64,000 nt of DNA from Microcoleus vaginatus PCC 9802 (GCA_022701275.1 CP031740.1:4103001-4167000), one strand, 5' to 3'; shown: positions 1-9,760, numbered from the stretch's first letter. Translations and numbers: made by a program. The notes: generated by a model from the letters alone, not told the origin.

Positions 1-531
1 ATCAAAACTCATGCTGGTGATTGGGAAATCGATCTCGATCGCGTTGCTCTGATGGGAAGGTCTGCAGGTGCCCATTTAGCAATGCTAACTGCTTATAATT
101 CTAGTGTGCTTCCAGTTCGAGCGGTGGTGAACTATTACGGGCCAAATGACCTGCTTCGGGGATACAATGACCCACCTTTTCCTGATGCTATAAATGTTCG
201 AGCCGTCTTGCGTGCTTTTCTGGGAGGAACGCCAGACCAACTCAACGAGCTTTACCGTCGGGCTTCTCCCATAAATTATATTAAACCGAATCTTCCCCCT
301 TCTCTACTGGTTTATGCAGGTCGCGACCATATCGTTCAGGCTAAGTTTGGTCGATCGCTCTACGAACGATTTCGAGCCACGGGCGATCGGGCTATTTTGC
401 TCGAAATTCCGTGGGCTGAACACGCCTTTGATGCAGTTTTTAATGGCCCGAGCAATCAATTAGCTTTGTACTACACAGAACGCTTTTTGGCTCATGCTCT
501 GAAGTCTTCGGATTACCAACGAGTTAAATAA
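1..531 (+). CDS. alpha/beta hydrolase (esterase/lipase-like), 5' end missing
   Basis: The open frame runs in from the left edge, so the N-terminus lies outside the window. The visible part is the catalytic half of an HSL/BD-FAE-type alpha/beta hydrolase. It has a GRSAG nucleophile elbow just after a strand ending VALM, an acid candidate in YAGRDH, and a final histidine in WAEHAFD, in the usual Ser-Asp-His order and spacing. This family hydrolyses carboxylic esters or short peptides; the substrate cannot be told from sequence. An internal ATG at 52 is not the start, because the frame and the beta-strand before the elbow continue upstream. It ends at a TAA and is followed by 900 bases without a convincing gene. 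Confidence 0.85.
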   Translation: MKTHAGDWEIDLDRVALMGRSAGAHLAMLTAYNSSVLPVRAVVNYYGPNDLLRGYNDPPFPDAINVRAVLRAFLGGTPDQLNELYRRASPINYIKPNLPPSLLVYAGRDHIVQAKFGRSLYERFRATGDRAILLEIPWAEHAFDAVFNGPSNQLALYYTERFLAHALKSSDYQRVK

Positions 532-1431
532 AAGTTTAAACTTTACTCATTTCTTCTCACTAAACGGCGTCTAAAACTGTCTGAACTATTGCTCTAAATC
601 TCTTAATTTTAAATTCATAGAAATCCCCATTACTGTGCTGGGAAAATTTTGTGTTGCGGCAGAATAAAAGCTGACCCCGCCAACGGTGCGGCCACCACGG
701 GGGGATTGCCCCTACAAATTTCATACCCAAATTCAGCAACGTCAAAGCGAGATCCCTTTCTTGGCACACTATATATAGTATCCCTGGGTAAGTCCTGTAA
801 ATGTACGATCGCCCCTCAGTTTCAGCGCCCCGCGTCCTGTTACACTGAAATCCTGCGGTTGTGTGCGATCGGTGCGATCGACCTTTCTGAAAAAAACATA
901 AAAATCTGTAGCTTAGGATACATTTATTTGGTTAATGATTGTTTAAACTTTCCAAGTGTAGATGGTGTACTCTCCATAATTCTCCAAAACCCCTAAACGA
1001 GTGCGTTGTTTGCTGGACTGCGATTTATCGATCGTCGAACCGTTAAAAACCATAAGTAGTTTTGACCTGAATTCATCGGAATTGATTCGCACAAAATTTT
1101 TGAGCTGACCAGGGTGAAGATTAGTTACTAAATCTGTGCAGCGCAGACATCTATCATGTTGACTCAAGTTAGTACAGGCTCTTGTCATCTATTTTATTGC
1201 TGCTAATAACCAAAATCCAACCGCATCTCACACTGGATTGTCACGCCAGATGGGCGAAGTGATAGGGCCTCGCTCATCCAATCTTTTAGATCGTGCCAAA
1301 AAAGGCATTCTGCCCAAAGTTAGCTTTGACTAAAAACGTTGGGTAAATCCAACATATTTGTCAATCGTTAAACTTTTGCTAACATCTATTTTTTCACAAA
1401 TACTCGTCCCCCAATCCCAATAAAAATAACC
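532..1431. other. long intergenic region with repeat debris
   Basis: No well-supported gene is seen in these 900 bases. Around 650-790 there is a C/G-rich stretch (CCACGGGGGGATTGCCCC) followed by ATTCAGCAACGTCAAA, which recurs at 30497-30512 inside the palindromic element near 30.4 kb, so this is probably debris of dispersed repeats. A weak relaxed NtcA-like GT-N10-AC lies at 1360-1373 before glnN; it does not match the full GTA-N8-TAC consensus. The only candidate gene is a small minus-strand frame listed separately. Confidence 0.5.
943..1188 (-). CDS. possible small hypothetical protein, 81 aa
   Basis: An ATG-started frame of 81 codons with three cysteines near the N-terminus (C5, C14, C17, the last two as C-L-R-C) and a mixed, non-repetitive composition. 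I recognise no family and see no strong ribosome binding site. It is listed because its composition looks more protein-like than the neighbouring shadow frames. It could equally be a chance frame or the tail of a decayed gene. Confidence 0.25.
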   Translation of the reverse strand: MTRACTNLSQHDRCLRCTDLVTNLHPGQLKNFVRINSDEFRSKLLMVFNGSTIDKSQSSKQRTRLGVLENYGEYTIYTWKV

Positions 1432-3606
1432 ATGAGTGTAAACGAATCGCGCGTTCAAGCAATTTCTCAAATCGTCAACCGCAAACTGATGCCTGGTCGG
1501 TCTCCCAAGCGGCTCGAAGATATGTGGGCAACAGACGTTTATAGTCTGAGCAAGATGCAAGAAAGTCTGCCCAAAAGTATTTTCAAATCAGTAAAAAACA
1601 CCATTCAAACCGGCCAAAAACTCGATGCTTCCGTAGCTGACGTAGTTGCAGCAGCAATGAAAGATTGGGCTATTTCCAAAGGAGCGCTGTACTACGCCCA
1701 CGTATTTTACCCGCTCACCAACAGCACCGCCGAAAAGCACGACGGTTTCATCTCAGTGCAAGGCGACGGCTCAGTCATCTCAGAATTTGCCGGCAAAGTT
1801 CTCGTACAAGGCGAACCCGATGGCTCCTCATTCCCCAACGGCGGCATTCGCTCCACTGCGGCCGCTCGCGGATACACAGCCTGGGATGTCACCAGCCCTG
1901 CTTATGTCATGGAAACAGACAACGGCATGACCTTGTGCATTCCCACTGTTTTCATCTCCTGGACAGGTGAAGCCTTAGACAAAAAAACGCCGCTTTTGCG
2001 TTCCATTGCCGCAATGAACAAAGCAGCAACCCGAGTGTTAAAGCTATTAGGAAATACCGAAGTTGCTCCGGTAAATTCCAGTTGCGGTCCCGAACAAGAA
2101 TACTTCCTGGTAGATTCCAATTTCACCACCAGCCGCCCCGATTTACTGCTAGCAGGTCGCACCCTTTTCGGCAAACCTCCTGCCAAAGGTCAGCAATTTG
2201 ACGACCACTATTTTGGAGCGATTCCAGAGCGCGTTCAAGTCTTCATGCAGGAAGTAGAAGAAAGAATGTACCGGCTGGGAATTCCTGCCAAAACCCGCCA
2301 CAACGAAGTAGCTCCCGGTCAGTTTGAAATTGCACCAGTTTTTGAAGCTGCAAACGTGGCTAGCGACCACCAACAATTAACCATGACAATTCTCCGCAAT
2401 ACTGCGAAGAAACATGGTTTTATGTGTTTGCTGCACGAGAAGCCTTTCGCCGGCATTAACGGTTCTGGCAAACACGTCAACTGGTCGGTCGGCAATGCCA
2501 CCCAAGGAAACTTATTAGACCCCGGCGATACACCGCACTCGAACATACAATTTCTAGTATTCTGCGGCGCTGTGATTCGCGGAGTTCACAAATACGGCCC
2601 GCTGTTGCGCGCCGTAGTGGCGACTGCCAGCAACGACCACCGATTGGGTGCAAATGAGGCTCCGCCAGCAATTATCTCTGTCTATTTGGGTTCGCAATTA
2701 GAAGATATCTTCGGGCAAATTAGCCGGGGAGAAATTAAGGACTCTCAAGGTCGGGGAATTATGAACTTAGGTGTAGAAACACTGCCTACTTTCATGAAGG
2801 ATGCTGGGGACAGAAACCGGACTTCGCCCTTTGCCTTTACTGGAAACCGATTTGAATTCCGTGCAGTAGGTTCCGGTCAGTCTGTTTCCGGGCCGCTGGT
2901 GGCGATGAATACAATTCTTGCAGATTCTTTGGACTGGATTGCTAACAAATTAGAAAGCGATTTGGCTAACGGAACTGAACTGAATGCTGCCATCCAAACA
3001 ATTCTCAAAGAAGTGATGGACGAGCACGGTGCGGTTGTATTTGGCGGCAACGGCTATTCGGAAGAATGGCACAAAATGGCCGTTGAGGAACGGGGTTTAG
3101 CTAACTTGCGGACTACTGCCGATGCTTTGCCCGTGTTGAAGGAAGGATACATTGAAGACTTGTTTGAAAAGACAGGTGTTCTGACTCCCGTGGAATTAGA
3201 AAGCCGTTACGATGTTTATGCAGAGCAGTATTTGCTAGCAATTGAAGTCGAAGCAAAACTGGTAATAAGCATGGCAAAAACCATTATTTACCCTGCAGCG
3301 GTGAGGTATTTAGGTGAACTTTCCGGCACTATTTCTAAATTGAAAGAGATTGGGATTGAACTGGAAAAGGAAAGTGCCGAAAAAGTAGCGGTGCTGGTTA
3401 AGTCTATGATGGATACTGCGAGCAAATTGAGTGATGCTTTGAGCAAGCACGATTTTGCTTCGACAGAAGACCATATGCAGTATGCTTCGCAAACAATTCG
3501 TCCTTTGATGGATGAGGTTCGCCAGTATGCGGATGCTCTGGAAGGTGAAGTGGCTGATGATTTGTGGCCGCTACCTACTTATCAAGAAATGCTGTTTGTT
3601 AAGTAA
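1432..3606 (+). CDS. glnN: glutamine synthetase type III
   Basis: GlnN condenses ammonium and glutamate to glutamine using ATP in the cytoplasm. At 724 residues it has the length of GSIII proteins, far longer than GSI (about 470). Recognisable parts are the [10 protein letters not shown] strand, the [13 protein letters not shown] block, the [10 protein letters not shown] loop and [16 protein letters not shown], all ligand and ATP/metal-binding regions of the GS catalytic barrel, followed by the helical GSIII C-terminal extension (about 590-724). In other cyanobacteria glnN is induced by nitrogen starvation through NtcA; here only a relaxed GT-N10-AC lies about 60-70 bases before the ATG, so that control is not shown. 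The gene is monocistronic and ends at a strong hairpin. Confidence 0.96.
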   Translation: MSVNESRVQAISQIVNRKLMPGRSPKRLEDMWATDVYSLSKMQESLPKSIFKSVKNTIQTGQKLDASVADVVAAAMKDWAISKGALYYAHVFYPLTNSTAEKHDGFISVQGDGSVISEFAGKVLVQGEPDGSSFPNGGIRSTAAARGYTAWDVTSPAYVMETDNGMTLCIPTVFISWTGEALDKKTPLLRSIAAMNKAATRVLKLLGNTEVAPVNSSCGPEQEYFLVDSNFTTSRPDLLLAGRTLFGKPPAKGQQFDDHYFGAIPERVQVFMQEVEERMYRLGIPAKTRHNEVAPGQFEIAPVFEAANVASDHQQLTMTILRNTAKKHGFMCLLHEKPFAGINGSGKHVNWSVGNATQGNLLDPGDTPHSNIQFLVFCGAVIRGVHKYGPLLRAVVATASNDHRLGANEAPPAIISVYLGSQLEDIFGQISRGEIKDSQGRGIMNLGVETLPTFMKDAGDRNRTSPFAFTGNRFEFRAVGSGQSVSGPLVAMNTILADSLDWIANKLESDLANGTELNAAIQTILKEVMDEHGAVVFGGNGYSEEWHKMAVEERGLANLRTTADALPVLKEGYIEDLFEKTGVLTPVELESRYDVYAEQYLLAIEVEAKLVISMAKTIIYPAAVRYLGELSGTISKLKEIGIELEKESAEKVAVLVKSMMDTASKLSDALSKHDFASTEDHMQYASQTIRPLMDEVRQYADALEGEVADDLWPLPTYQEMLFVK

Positions 3607-3637
3607 TCGCGAATTCGGTTAATTGCAGGTTAGAGTT

Positions 3638-3666
3638 GTAAGGACACGGCAGTGCCGTGTCCTTAC
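3638..3666 (+). terminator. perfect palindrome after glnN, terminator-like
   Basis: Two perfect 14-base arms (GTAAGGACACGGCA and its complement) are separated by a single base, followed by TTGTTTTT. The position, 30 bases after the glnN stop, fits an intrinsic terminator. The GGACACGGC core also resembles a dispersed repeat: AGGGACACGGCAATGCC occurs at 30064-30080 and AGGGACACAGCAATGTTGTGTCCC near 55184. It may therefore be a mobile palindrome co-opted as a terminator. Confidence 0.6.
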
Positions 3667-3703
3667 TTGTTTTTAAGCTTTTTTAAGCTTAAAGGAGTGG
3701 TAC

Positions 3704-3935
3704 GCTGAATCTGTCAGAGTCATTAAATGCGAGCGAGAGTAAGAGTGGTGAAGATTGTTGAGATACCCTTCAACAAATTTATCATTGAATCTAATCAAAA
3801 ATAAATTTAATGCTGAAGTAGACATTACTGACAGTATTGACGGTGAAAATAGTGAACCTACCATACGCAAATATGCCCAGTCAGGCTATGACCTGGTAAG
3901 TGCAGCCAGTGGTGCCTATTCCAAAGCTGTGGTAG
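3704..3935 (+). pseudogene. partial, internally deleted duplicate of the BMP lipoprotein gene
   Basis: Bases 3704-3783 are identical over 80 bp to 3936-4015, the leader of the downstream BMP gene. Bases 3784-3929 match 4243-4388, an internal coding segment (about residues 65-112), with five mismatches. Relative to the intact gene, the copy lacks 227 bp (4016-4242) covering the end of the leader, the start codon, the signal peptide and the first 60 codons. It also stops short of the C-terminal two thirds. It cannot encode a BMP protein and is a relic of a tandem duplication followed by deletion. Confidence 0.85.
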
Positions 3936-4015
3936 GCTGAATCTGTCAGAGTCATTAAATGCGAGCGAGAGTAAGAGTGGTGAAGATTGTTGAGATACCC
4001 TTCAACAAATTTATC
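3936..4015 (+). repeat. second copy of an 80-bp perfect direct repeat
   Basis: Identical to 3704-3783, with a period of 232 bp. It forms the 5' leader of the BMP lipoprotein gene, whose ATG follows at 4052, so any regulatory signal in it exists twice in tandem. Confidence 0.9.
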
Positions 4016-4051
4016 GGCGTAGAAAAAGTAATATTGCTGCGAAAAGCTATT

Positions 4052-5056
4052 ATGCGAATTCAATCTCTCTTGAAACAAATGACTCTGGCGGCTCTAGCTC
4101 TGGTTTTTGCGATCAGTTGCAGTCGATCAACTCCGAACCTAAACTCTTCCCCGGAAGCAAGGACCTCTAGCACCTTTAGAGTGGCAATGCTCACCACAGG
4201 CTCAAAAGACAACCAAAGTTGGGATCAAGCTTGCTTTGAAGGATTGAATCTAATCAAAAATAAATTTAATGCTGAGATAGACATTACTGACAGTATGGAC
4301 GGTGAAAATAGTGAACCTACTATACGCAAATATGCCCAGTCAGGCTATGACCTGGTAATTGCAGCCAGTGGTGCCTATTCCAAAGCTGCCGAAAAGGTCG
4401 CTAAAGAATTTCCGCGCACGAAATTTGCCCTGATTACAACGCATCCAGGGAATAACAGAAATTTGGGGGCTGTTGCCTTTCGATCGGGTGAGGTGGGGTA
4501 CCTCGCAGGCGCTTTGGCTGCCATGAAGACCAAAAGCAATAAAGTTGGCTATATTGTGGGCGAACCTTATCCGGTTTACAAAGAAGAAGAAGCCTTGTTT
4601 AGGCGGGGAGTGAAGGCAACGAATCCCTCTGTTCAAGCCTCGACGGCTTTTCTCAACTCTTGGGTTGATACGGAAAAAGCCATCCAAGTGGCAACGGATA
4701 TGGTTGCTTCTGGAGTAGATGTTTTGGCATTCAACGCGGGTGAGGCAGGGTTAGCCGCGCTAAAAGCCGTTTCGCAAAAGCCAGGAGTCTTGGTGATTGG
4801 TAGGACAAAGGATCAGTACGAAGTGGCTCCCGGCAAAGTCCTAACTAGCGTTCTGCAGGACATTCCCAATCTGGTGCTAAATGTGGCAGTGTTAACCCAG
4901 CAAGGTCGCTGGGAAGGAAAACTTTACAAGTTTGGGCTCAAGGAAAAAATCTACGACTTTGCCCCTTTCCGTGGTAGTCTCACGTCTCAGGAAGAGGACA
5001 CTTTCAAGATTATCCGAGAAGCTGTGACGACTGGCAAAATCGATGTTTCTCCTTAG
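4052..5056 (+). CDS. BMP-family substrate-binding lipoprotein
   Basis: Periplasmic binding protein of the BMP/Med/PnrA family, which usually bind nucleosides for ABC importers. The ATG at 4052 is chosen over an in-frame ATG at 3959 because it starts directly at a lipoprotein signal peptide (MRIQSLLKQM, hydrophobic core, Cys23 after FAIS). The mature part has the family's opening strand RVAMLTTGSKDNQSW, the SGYDLVIAASG and FRSGEVGYLAGALAA blocks and a two-lobe pattern to the end. No permease or ATPase genes follow. Instead the stop overlaps the start of a histidine kinase by one base, which suggests a ligand-presenting role for the kinase rather than transport (inference). A decayed partial copy lies just upstream. 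Confidence 0.88.
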   Translation: MRIQSLLKQMTLAALALVFAISCSRSTPNLNSSPEARTSSTFRVAMLTTGSKDNQSWDQACFEGLNLIKNKFNAEIDITDSMDGENSEPTIRKYAQSGYDLVIAASGAYSKAAEKVAKEFPRTKFALITTHPGNNRNLGAVAFRSGEVGYLAGALAAMKTKSNKVGYIVGEPYPVYKEEEALFRRGVKATNPSVQASTAFLNSWVDTEKAIQVATDMVASGVDVLAFNAGEAGLAALKAVSQKPGVLVIGRTKDQYEVAPGKVLTSVLQDIPNLVLNVAVLTQQGRWEGKLYKFGLKEKIYDFAPFRGSLTSQEEDTFKIIREAVTTGKIDVSP

Positions 5057-7929
5057 TGCACCGATTAATTGATTTACCAATATTGATCCTAAGTCCGATG
5101 CAAAATCAACGCAACGAGCGCATTCTGCCGATCGCCAGAAGCTCTCGTTCTCATCCTTGGCAACGCTTCTTTTCTATTGCAAATCAGCTCCGGTATGGTT
5201 TGATATTTTTGGTTCTTCTGAGCTTGCTGCCCACAGGTGGCTTGCTGATCTACCTCAGCTTTCAGGCGCAGATCCAGCAATCGCGATCGCTCCAACAAGA
5301 GCGTAGTCAGACAGCAGCAGGGCAGATTGATAATTATCTAGATGACTTGAAACGAAAACTGAGCTATTTAGCTAGGGTCAAAGGAATCACAAACTTTCAA
5401 CCTCAAGTGCAGCAGAGTTTCTTGGAAGGGTTGATTCGTCATAATGATGCTTATGAAGCCGTTGCCATTTTGAACGGGAATGGACAAGTTGTCGCGTCAG
5501 TTTCACCTTACGAACCGCTCAAGTTAGAAAATCCAGCCCATTCGCCACTGTTTATTCGTGCCTTCAAACAACAGGAAGATTATGTCAGTCCTGTAGAAAT
5601 TAATCCTAAAACTCACCAACCAACCACCATTCTGGCGGTTCCGATTCGGAATGAGCGAGATGAGGTGGATGGGGTGCTATTAGCAGAGATAAATCTCAAC
5701 TTTCTCTGGTTTGTTGTTTCCCAAATCGAGGTTGGCAAGACGGGTTATCTTTATGTAGTCGATGAGCGTAATTTTCTCATTGCTCAAAAGGGTAGTAAGC
5801 CAGAAACATTTCAACTTCAAGATATTTCTAAGCGCCCTTTCTTTCAATTCTTGAAAGCATCCGGAAATACTAAGCGCCTTAACGTTTATCAAGGTCTAAA
5901 GCAGGTAGAAGTATTGGGAGCCAGTGCCTTAGTTCGGAGCGTGAATTGGAATGTGGTTGTAGAACTGCCAACGGCTGAGGCCTATGCTCCCGTTTACCAA
6001 ATGCTCTCAGTTATGGGAGGCTCATTGGCGGTGGTGACGATCGTCGCTGTTGGCATAGGCTTTCTATTTATTCGGCAAATTGTGGTGCCACTCCAGCGCT
6101 TAACCACGGCAGCTACTGAACTCAGTGCGGGGCAATTAGAGACGCGGGTCAACATTGATAGCCACAACGAACTGGGGACATTGGCGATCGCCTTTAACAA
6201 TATGGCAACCCAGTTAGAGGAACTGATTACAGCAGTTGAAGTGGAACGGAATTTTGTTTCAGCCATTCTTGAAATTGCAGGTGCGCTGGTAGTTGTGCTC
6301 GACCCGCAGGGACAAATCGTTCGCTTTAACCGAGCTTGCGAACAAATGACTCATTACTCATTTAGTGAAGTCAAAGGGCGCTACATTTGGGAATTGTTCC
6401 CGAACTCAGACTTAGCTCGACAAGCCAAAACTACTTTTGAGTCTTTACAATCTGGTAATTTTCCCCAGCAGTATGAAGGCAGTTGGGTGAGCAAAGATCA
6501 ACAACTCAGACTGATTGCCTGGTCAGATACTGCTTTACTGGATAATGAAGGTGAAATTGAGTACATCATCAAAACAGGGATTGACATTACTGAACGGAAA
6601 CAGGCAGAAGAGGAACTCAAAGCGTCGGAACAGCGGCTATCTTTTCTATTCCGCCAAAGTGCACTGGCAGTTGTGGAATGGGATTTAAACTTTCAAGTCA
6701 CTGCTTGGAATCCAGCGGCAGAGCAGATTTTTGGTTACACGGCTACAGAGGCGATCGGACACCATGCCGCAGAATTAATTGTGCCTGCGTCTGCCAGAAA
6801 GGTAGTCGATCAAGTTCTGAACGAGCTGTTGATTGATACCAGAGGACGCTACAGCGTCAACGAAAATATTACGAAAGACGGCAAAACCATTATTTGCGAA
6901 TGGTTCAATACGCCTTTAGTAGGGGATGCTGGAAAGATTGTTGGAGTTGCTTCCTTGACACTGGATATTACTGAGCGCACGCAAGCCGAAGCTGCGTTAA
7001 GGCAAGCAAAAGAGGAAGCTGAGGTTGCACTCAAAACCTTACAGCAAACTCAGGCACAGCTTATTCAGGCAGAGAAAATGTCAGGTTTGGGGCAACTGGT
7101 TGCTGGTGTTGCTCACGAAATTAATAATCCAGTCAACTTTATCTATGGCAACCTGAGCCATACTGCCGACTACACGCAAAATTTACTAAAGTTGATTCAA
7201 CTTTACCAGCAAACCTATCCAACTAATGCCCACATTCAGGAAAAAATTGAAGAGTTCGAGTTGGACTTCATTAGTGAAGATTTGCCCAAAATGCTGACTT
7301 CAATGAAGGTAGGAGCCGATCGCATTCGTCAAATTGTCCTGTCGCTACGAAACTTCTCGCGGCTGGATGAGGCAGAAAAGAAGCCTGTTGATATCCACGA
7401 GGGAATTGACAGCACATTGATGATTTTGCAAAATCGACTGAAGGCAAAACCGGAGCATCCTGCTATTGAAATTGTTAAAGAGTACGGTGAGTTACCGCTA
7501 GTAGAGTGCTATGCCGGACAGTTGAACCAAGTCTTTATGAATATTCTGGCAAATGCGATTGATGCTTTAGAAAACTACGACAATCAGCGTTCTCTAAAAG
7601 ACATCCAAAAGAATCCCAGTTGTATCACTATTCGGACTAAGCTAGTCACAAAAGAAACTGAGCCAGGTTCTTCTAAGAACGTGGTGATTCAATTTCAAGA
7701 CAATGGATCGGGGATGACGGAAACTGTTAGACAACAGGTGTTTAATCCCTTCTTCACCACAAAACCAACTGGTAAAGGAACTGGATTAGGGCTATCCATC
7801 AGCTATCAAATTGTAGTTGATAAGCACGGTGGCTCCATCGAGTGCTTCTCTCAACCCCATCAAGGAACAGAGTTCCGAATTGAAATTCCTGTATTGCAAA
7901 GCGGTGCTGTAGCACTCGTGGGTAAATAA
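5056..7929 (+). CDS. membrane sensor histidine kinase (Cache-HAMP-PAS-PAS-HisKA-HATPase)
   Basis: The GTG at 5056 overlaps the last base of the BMP gene stop; an ATG at 5098 in the same frame is a possible alternative start. Order of parts, numbered from the GTG: TM1 about 46-70, periplasmic double-Cache-like sensor about 75-310, TM2 about 318-341, HAMP to about 395, PAS 1 about 400-515, PAS 2 about 525-640, a coiled coil, then HisKA with phosphoacceptor His687 in VAHEINNP. The HATPase domain has N-box residues N829 and N833, the DNGSGM G1 box and GKGTGLGL. All key catalytic residues are present. No response regulator lies nearby, so the output is unknown. The overlap implies co-translation with the BMP lipoprotein. 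Confidence 0.93.
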   Translation: MHRLIDLPILILSPMQNQRNERILPIARSSRSHPWQRFFSIANQLRYGLIFLVLLSLLPTGGLLIYLSFQAQIQQSRSLQQERSQTAAGQIDNYLDDLKRKLSYLARVKGITNFQPQVQQSFLEGLIRHNDAYEAVAILNGNGQVVASVSPYEPLKLENPAHSPLFIRAFKQQEDYVSPVEINPKTHQPTTILAVPIRNERDEVDGVLLAEINLNFLWFVVSQIEVGKTGYLYVVDERNFLIAQKGSKPETFQLQDISKRPFFQFLKASGNTKRLNVYQGLKQVEVLGASALVRSVNWNVVVELPTAEAYAPVYQMLSVMGGSLAVVTIVAVGIGFLFIRQIVVPLQRLTTAATELSAGQLETRVNIDSHNELGTLAIAFNNMATQLEELITAVEVERNFVSAILEIAGALVVVLDPQGQIVRFNRACEQMTHYSFSEVKGRYIWELFPNSDLARQAKTTFESLQSGNFPQQYEGSWVSKDQQLRLIAWSDTALLDNEGEIEYIIKTGIDITERKQAEEELKASEQRLSFLFRQSALAVVEWDLNFQVTAWNPAAEQIFGYTATEAIGHHAAELIVPASARKVVDQVLNELLIDTRGRYSVNENITKDGKTIICEWFNTPLVGDAGKIVGVASLTLDITERTQAEAALRQAKEEAEVALKTLQQTQAQLIQAEKMSGLGQLVAGVAHEINNPVNFIYGNLSHTADYTQNLLKLIQLYQQTYPTNAHIQEKIEEFELDFISEDLPKMLTSMKVGADRIRQIVLSLRNFSRLDEAEKKPVDIHEGIDSTLMILQNRLKAKPEHPAIEIVKEYGELPLVECYAGQLNQVFMNILANAIDALENYDNQRSLKDIQKNPSCITIRTKLVTKETEPGSSKNVVIQFQDNGSGMTETVRQQVFNPFFTTKPTGKGTGLGLSISYQIVVDKHGGSIECFSQPHQGTEFRIEIPVLQSGAVALVGK

Positions 7930-8524
7930 CTGCGATCGCATTCCTTTATATATAGCGTTTATTAAGTAGCTGGGAAACTGCTAGAGCGCATCTGAATGAT
8001 GTGTGTAAATAAAAGAAAAGTGGTCAGCTCAAATTCCAGAAAAAAAGGAGGTAGACAAGTAGTGAGTGCCCGCAGCGCGCGATCGCACACCTAACCAGGC
8101 GATTGTAGCGAACGGCTCCTCAAACCCTCAAAACAAGGATTAGGGGCGAGTTCGCTTGGAGTTTCATTCTCCCATCCCTTTCTCAAAAGTAAAAGCGATC
8201 GCTTGTCTGATAAAATCTTGAGCGCTCGCTTAAAAACAAATATATATGCTGACTCTAATCTCCTGACTCAAAAACAGTCAATTATCCACGCCAAAATCCA
8301 CCGATCTTGACATTTTTTATGGCTGATATTACTATGGGTTATTTTGGGACTCATGTTCTGTCATCTGGGAGAGAGAGACCGAGGAAGATATTAAATTTTT
8401 TATTCATAATTACAGATGATTTTAGTCTTAAGTTGACACAAATGGGCAGTCTCCAACTCTCCGCAGGCTTTAAGAAGTCGGGGATTTAACATAAGATTAG
8501 ATCAACCTACTTAAAGCTAGATAA
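7930..8524. other. intergenic region without a convincing gene
   Basis: About 595 bases between the histidine kinase and the ADP-ribosylglycohydrolase gene. It contains several HIP1-like GCGATCGC sites and AT-rich stretches. A 60-codon frame at 8307-8489 has no recognisable features. I see no terminator with a T-run and no structured RNA. Confidence 0.5.
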
Positions 8525-9532
8525 ATGACAGTCCCGCGTCTGGAACAATTTAGAGGTTGTCTGATCGGTCAGTGTCTCGGCGACGCTATAGGCTGTAGAG
8601 TAGAAGGCTATTCTCCGGAAGTTTGCCAAAACTTTGTCCGCTCCCAAGTTAGACTCAAAAAAATCAAAGATCGCGATCGCTTCGGCTTTCCTTTTGGTCA
8701 ATACACCGACGACTCCCAACTCGCCCGCGAACTCCTCCAAAGCTACCTCGCTTGTGGCGAATTCGACCCCAGCGACTACGCCACCCGTATTGCTGACATT
8801 TTCGCTCAACAGCGCATTGTCGGGCGGGGTCGAGCGACAGAAGAAGCTGCAAACCGCCTGATACGGGGCGTTGCTTGGCAAGAAGCTGGTACTCCTGCTC
8901 CCAATGCTGGTAATGGCAGTGCTATGAGGGCTGGACCGATCGGCTTAATATTCTACGATGACCCGTCCCAGCTTGTACAAGCTGCTTGCGATCAAGGGCG
9001 CATCACCCATCAAGATTCGCGGTGTTCTGCCGGGGCTGTGGCGATCGCCGGGGCTGTGGCGATCGCCCTTCAATCTAACATGATGATTGAAACTGAGCCA
9101 TTTCTCGGTCAACTGAGCGAATGGGTAGGAGAAGTTGATTCTTCCTTTGCTGCTTTGCTCAAAGATTTGATTGATTGGGTCAAATTGCCTCCAGAGTCAG
9201 CCGTAGAGTTGATTTCTCGAGCTGGACTCCCGTTAAACTACCAGGACTCTTGGCAAGGAATCTCGCCTTTTGTAGTTGGTAGCGTCTTGTGGAGTTTATA
9301 TGCGTTTTTGAGAACGCCTCAAGATTACTGGGAAACTCTCTGCACTAGCATCGCCGTCGGTGGCGATGTGGATACCACCGCAGCAATGGCTTGTGCCATC
9401 AGCGGGGCGTTTCTGGGCCTAGAAGCCATCCCGAATCAACTAGCGGAATTTTTGAACGATCGGGGTACCTGGGGCCTGGGCGAACTGATTAAACTCGCTG
9501 ACAATTGTTATCAGTTGAAAGTCAAGTTGTAG
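8525..9532 (+). CDS. ADP-ribosylglycohydrolase family protein (DraG-like)
   Basis: A 335-residue protein of the DraG/ARH fold, which removes ADP-ribose from proteins or small molecules using two metal ions. Metal-ligand motifs are present at both ends: YTDDSQLA (about residue 62) and GGDVDTTAAM (about residue 278). The glycine-rich GNGSAMRAGPIGL and ITHQDSRC segments of the active-site cleft are also present. A tandem 18-base duplication at 9029-9064 repeats six residues (AGAVAI) within a helix, with HIP1-like sites at the joints. The start ATG follows an AT-rich leader. The target is unknown; regulation of nitrogenase by DraG cannot be assumed because no nif genes are visible. Confidence 0.88.
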   Translation: MTVPRLEQFRGCLIGQCLGDAIGCRVEGYSPEVCQNFVRSQVRLKKIKDRDRFGFPFGQYTDDSQLARELLQSYLACGEFDPSDYATRIADIFAQQRIVGRGRATEEAANRLIRGVAWQEAGTPAPNAGNGSAMRAGPIGLIFYDDPSQLVQAACDQGRITHQDSRCSAGAVAIAGAVAIALQSNMMIETEPFLGQLSEWVGEVDSSFAALLKDLIDWVKLPPESAVELISRAGLPLNYQDSWQGISPFVVGSVLWSLYAFLRTPQDYWETLCTSIAVGGDVDTTAAMACAISGAFLGLEAIPNQLAEFLNDRGTWGLGELIKLADNCYQLKVKL

Positions 9533-9678
9533 CCGCTTCTAACAACTTAGGAATTATTATTACGGCTATATAAATTTGGACGATCGACATTTGTTTCTAA
9601 ATCAGTCGATCGCCCCGACTCAAATTCCCTCAATCATATCAAATCCGTTAGCATCGGAATAGTAAATTCGAGTTCACT

Positions 9679-9726
9679 GTTGACGGTTGACTGTTGACAG
9701 TGAACAGTCAACAGTCAACCGTCAAC
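9679..9726. terminator. 20-bp inverted repeat between convergent genes
   Basis: Perfect 20-base arms at 9679-9698 and 9707-9726 with an 8-base loop, built from TTGAC-type heptamers (TGACGGT, TGACTGT). It lies between the stop codons of two convergent genes and could act as a bidirectional terminator, although no T-run follows. The same heptamers recur at 11205-11239, 38840-38870 and near 59315. Confidence 0.6.
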
Positions 9727-9760
9727 CGTCAAGATCATTCCGGTGTAACCGGAAATGATA

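Noticed and set aside
560..769. 69-codon minus-strand frame
   Set aside because: It runs over repeat-like C/G-rich sequence, lacks a ribosome site and has no family features.
1360..1373. NtcA site before glnN
   Set aside because: Only GT-N10-AC is present, not GTA-N8-TAC, so it is too weak to list as a site.
3755..3940. 61-codon frame reading like a BMP fragment
   Set aside because: It is part of the deleted duplicate; its start lies in the leader repeat and it lacks a signal peptide and most of the protein, so it is listed as a pseudogene.
8307..8489. 60-codon frame between the kinase and ADP-ribosylglycohydrolase genes
   Set aside because: Composition and context give no support and no ribosome site is seen.
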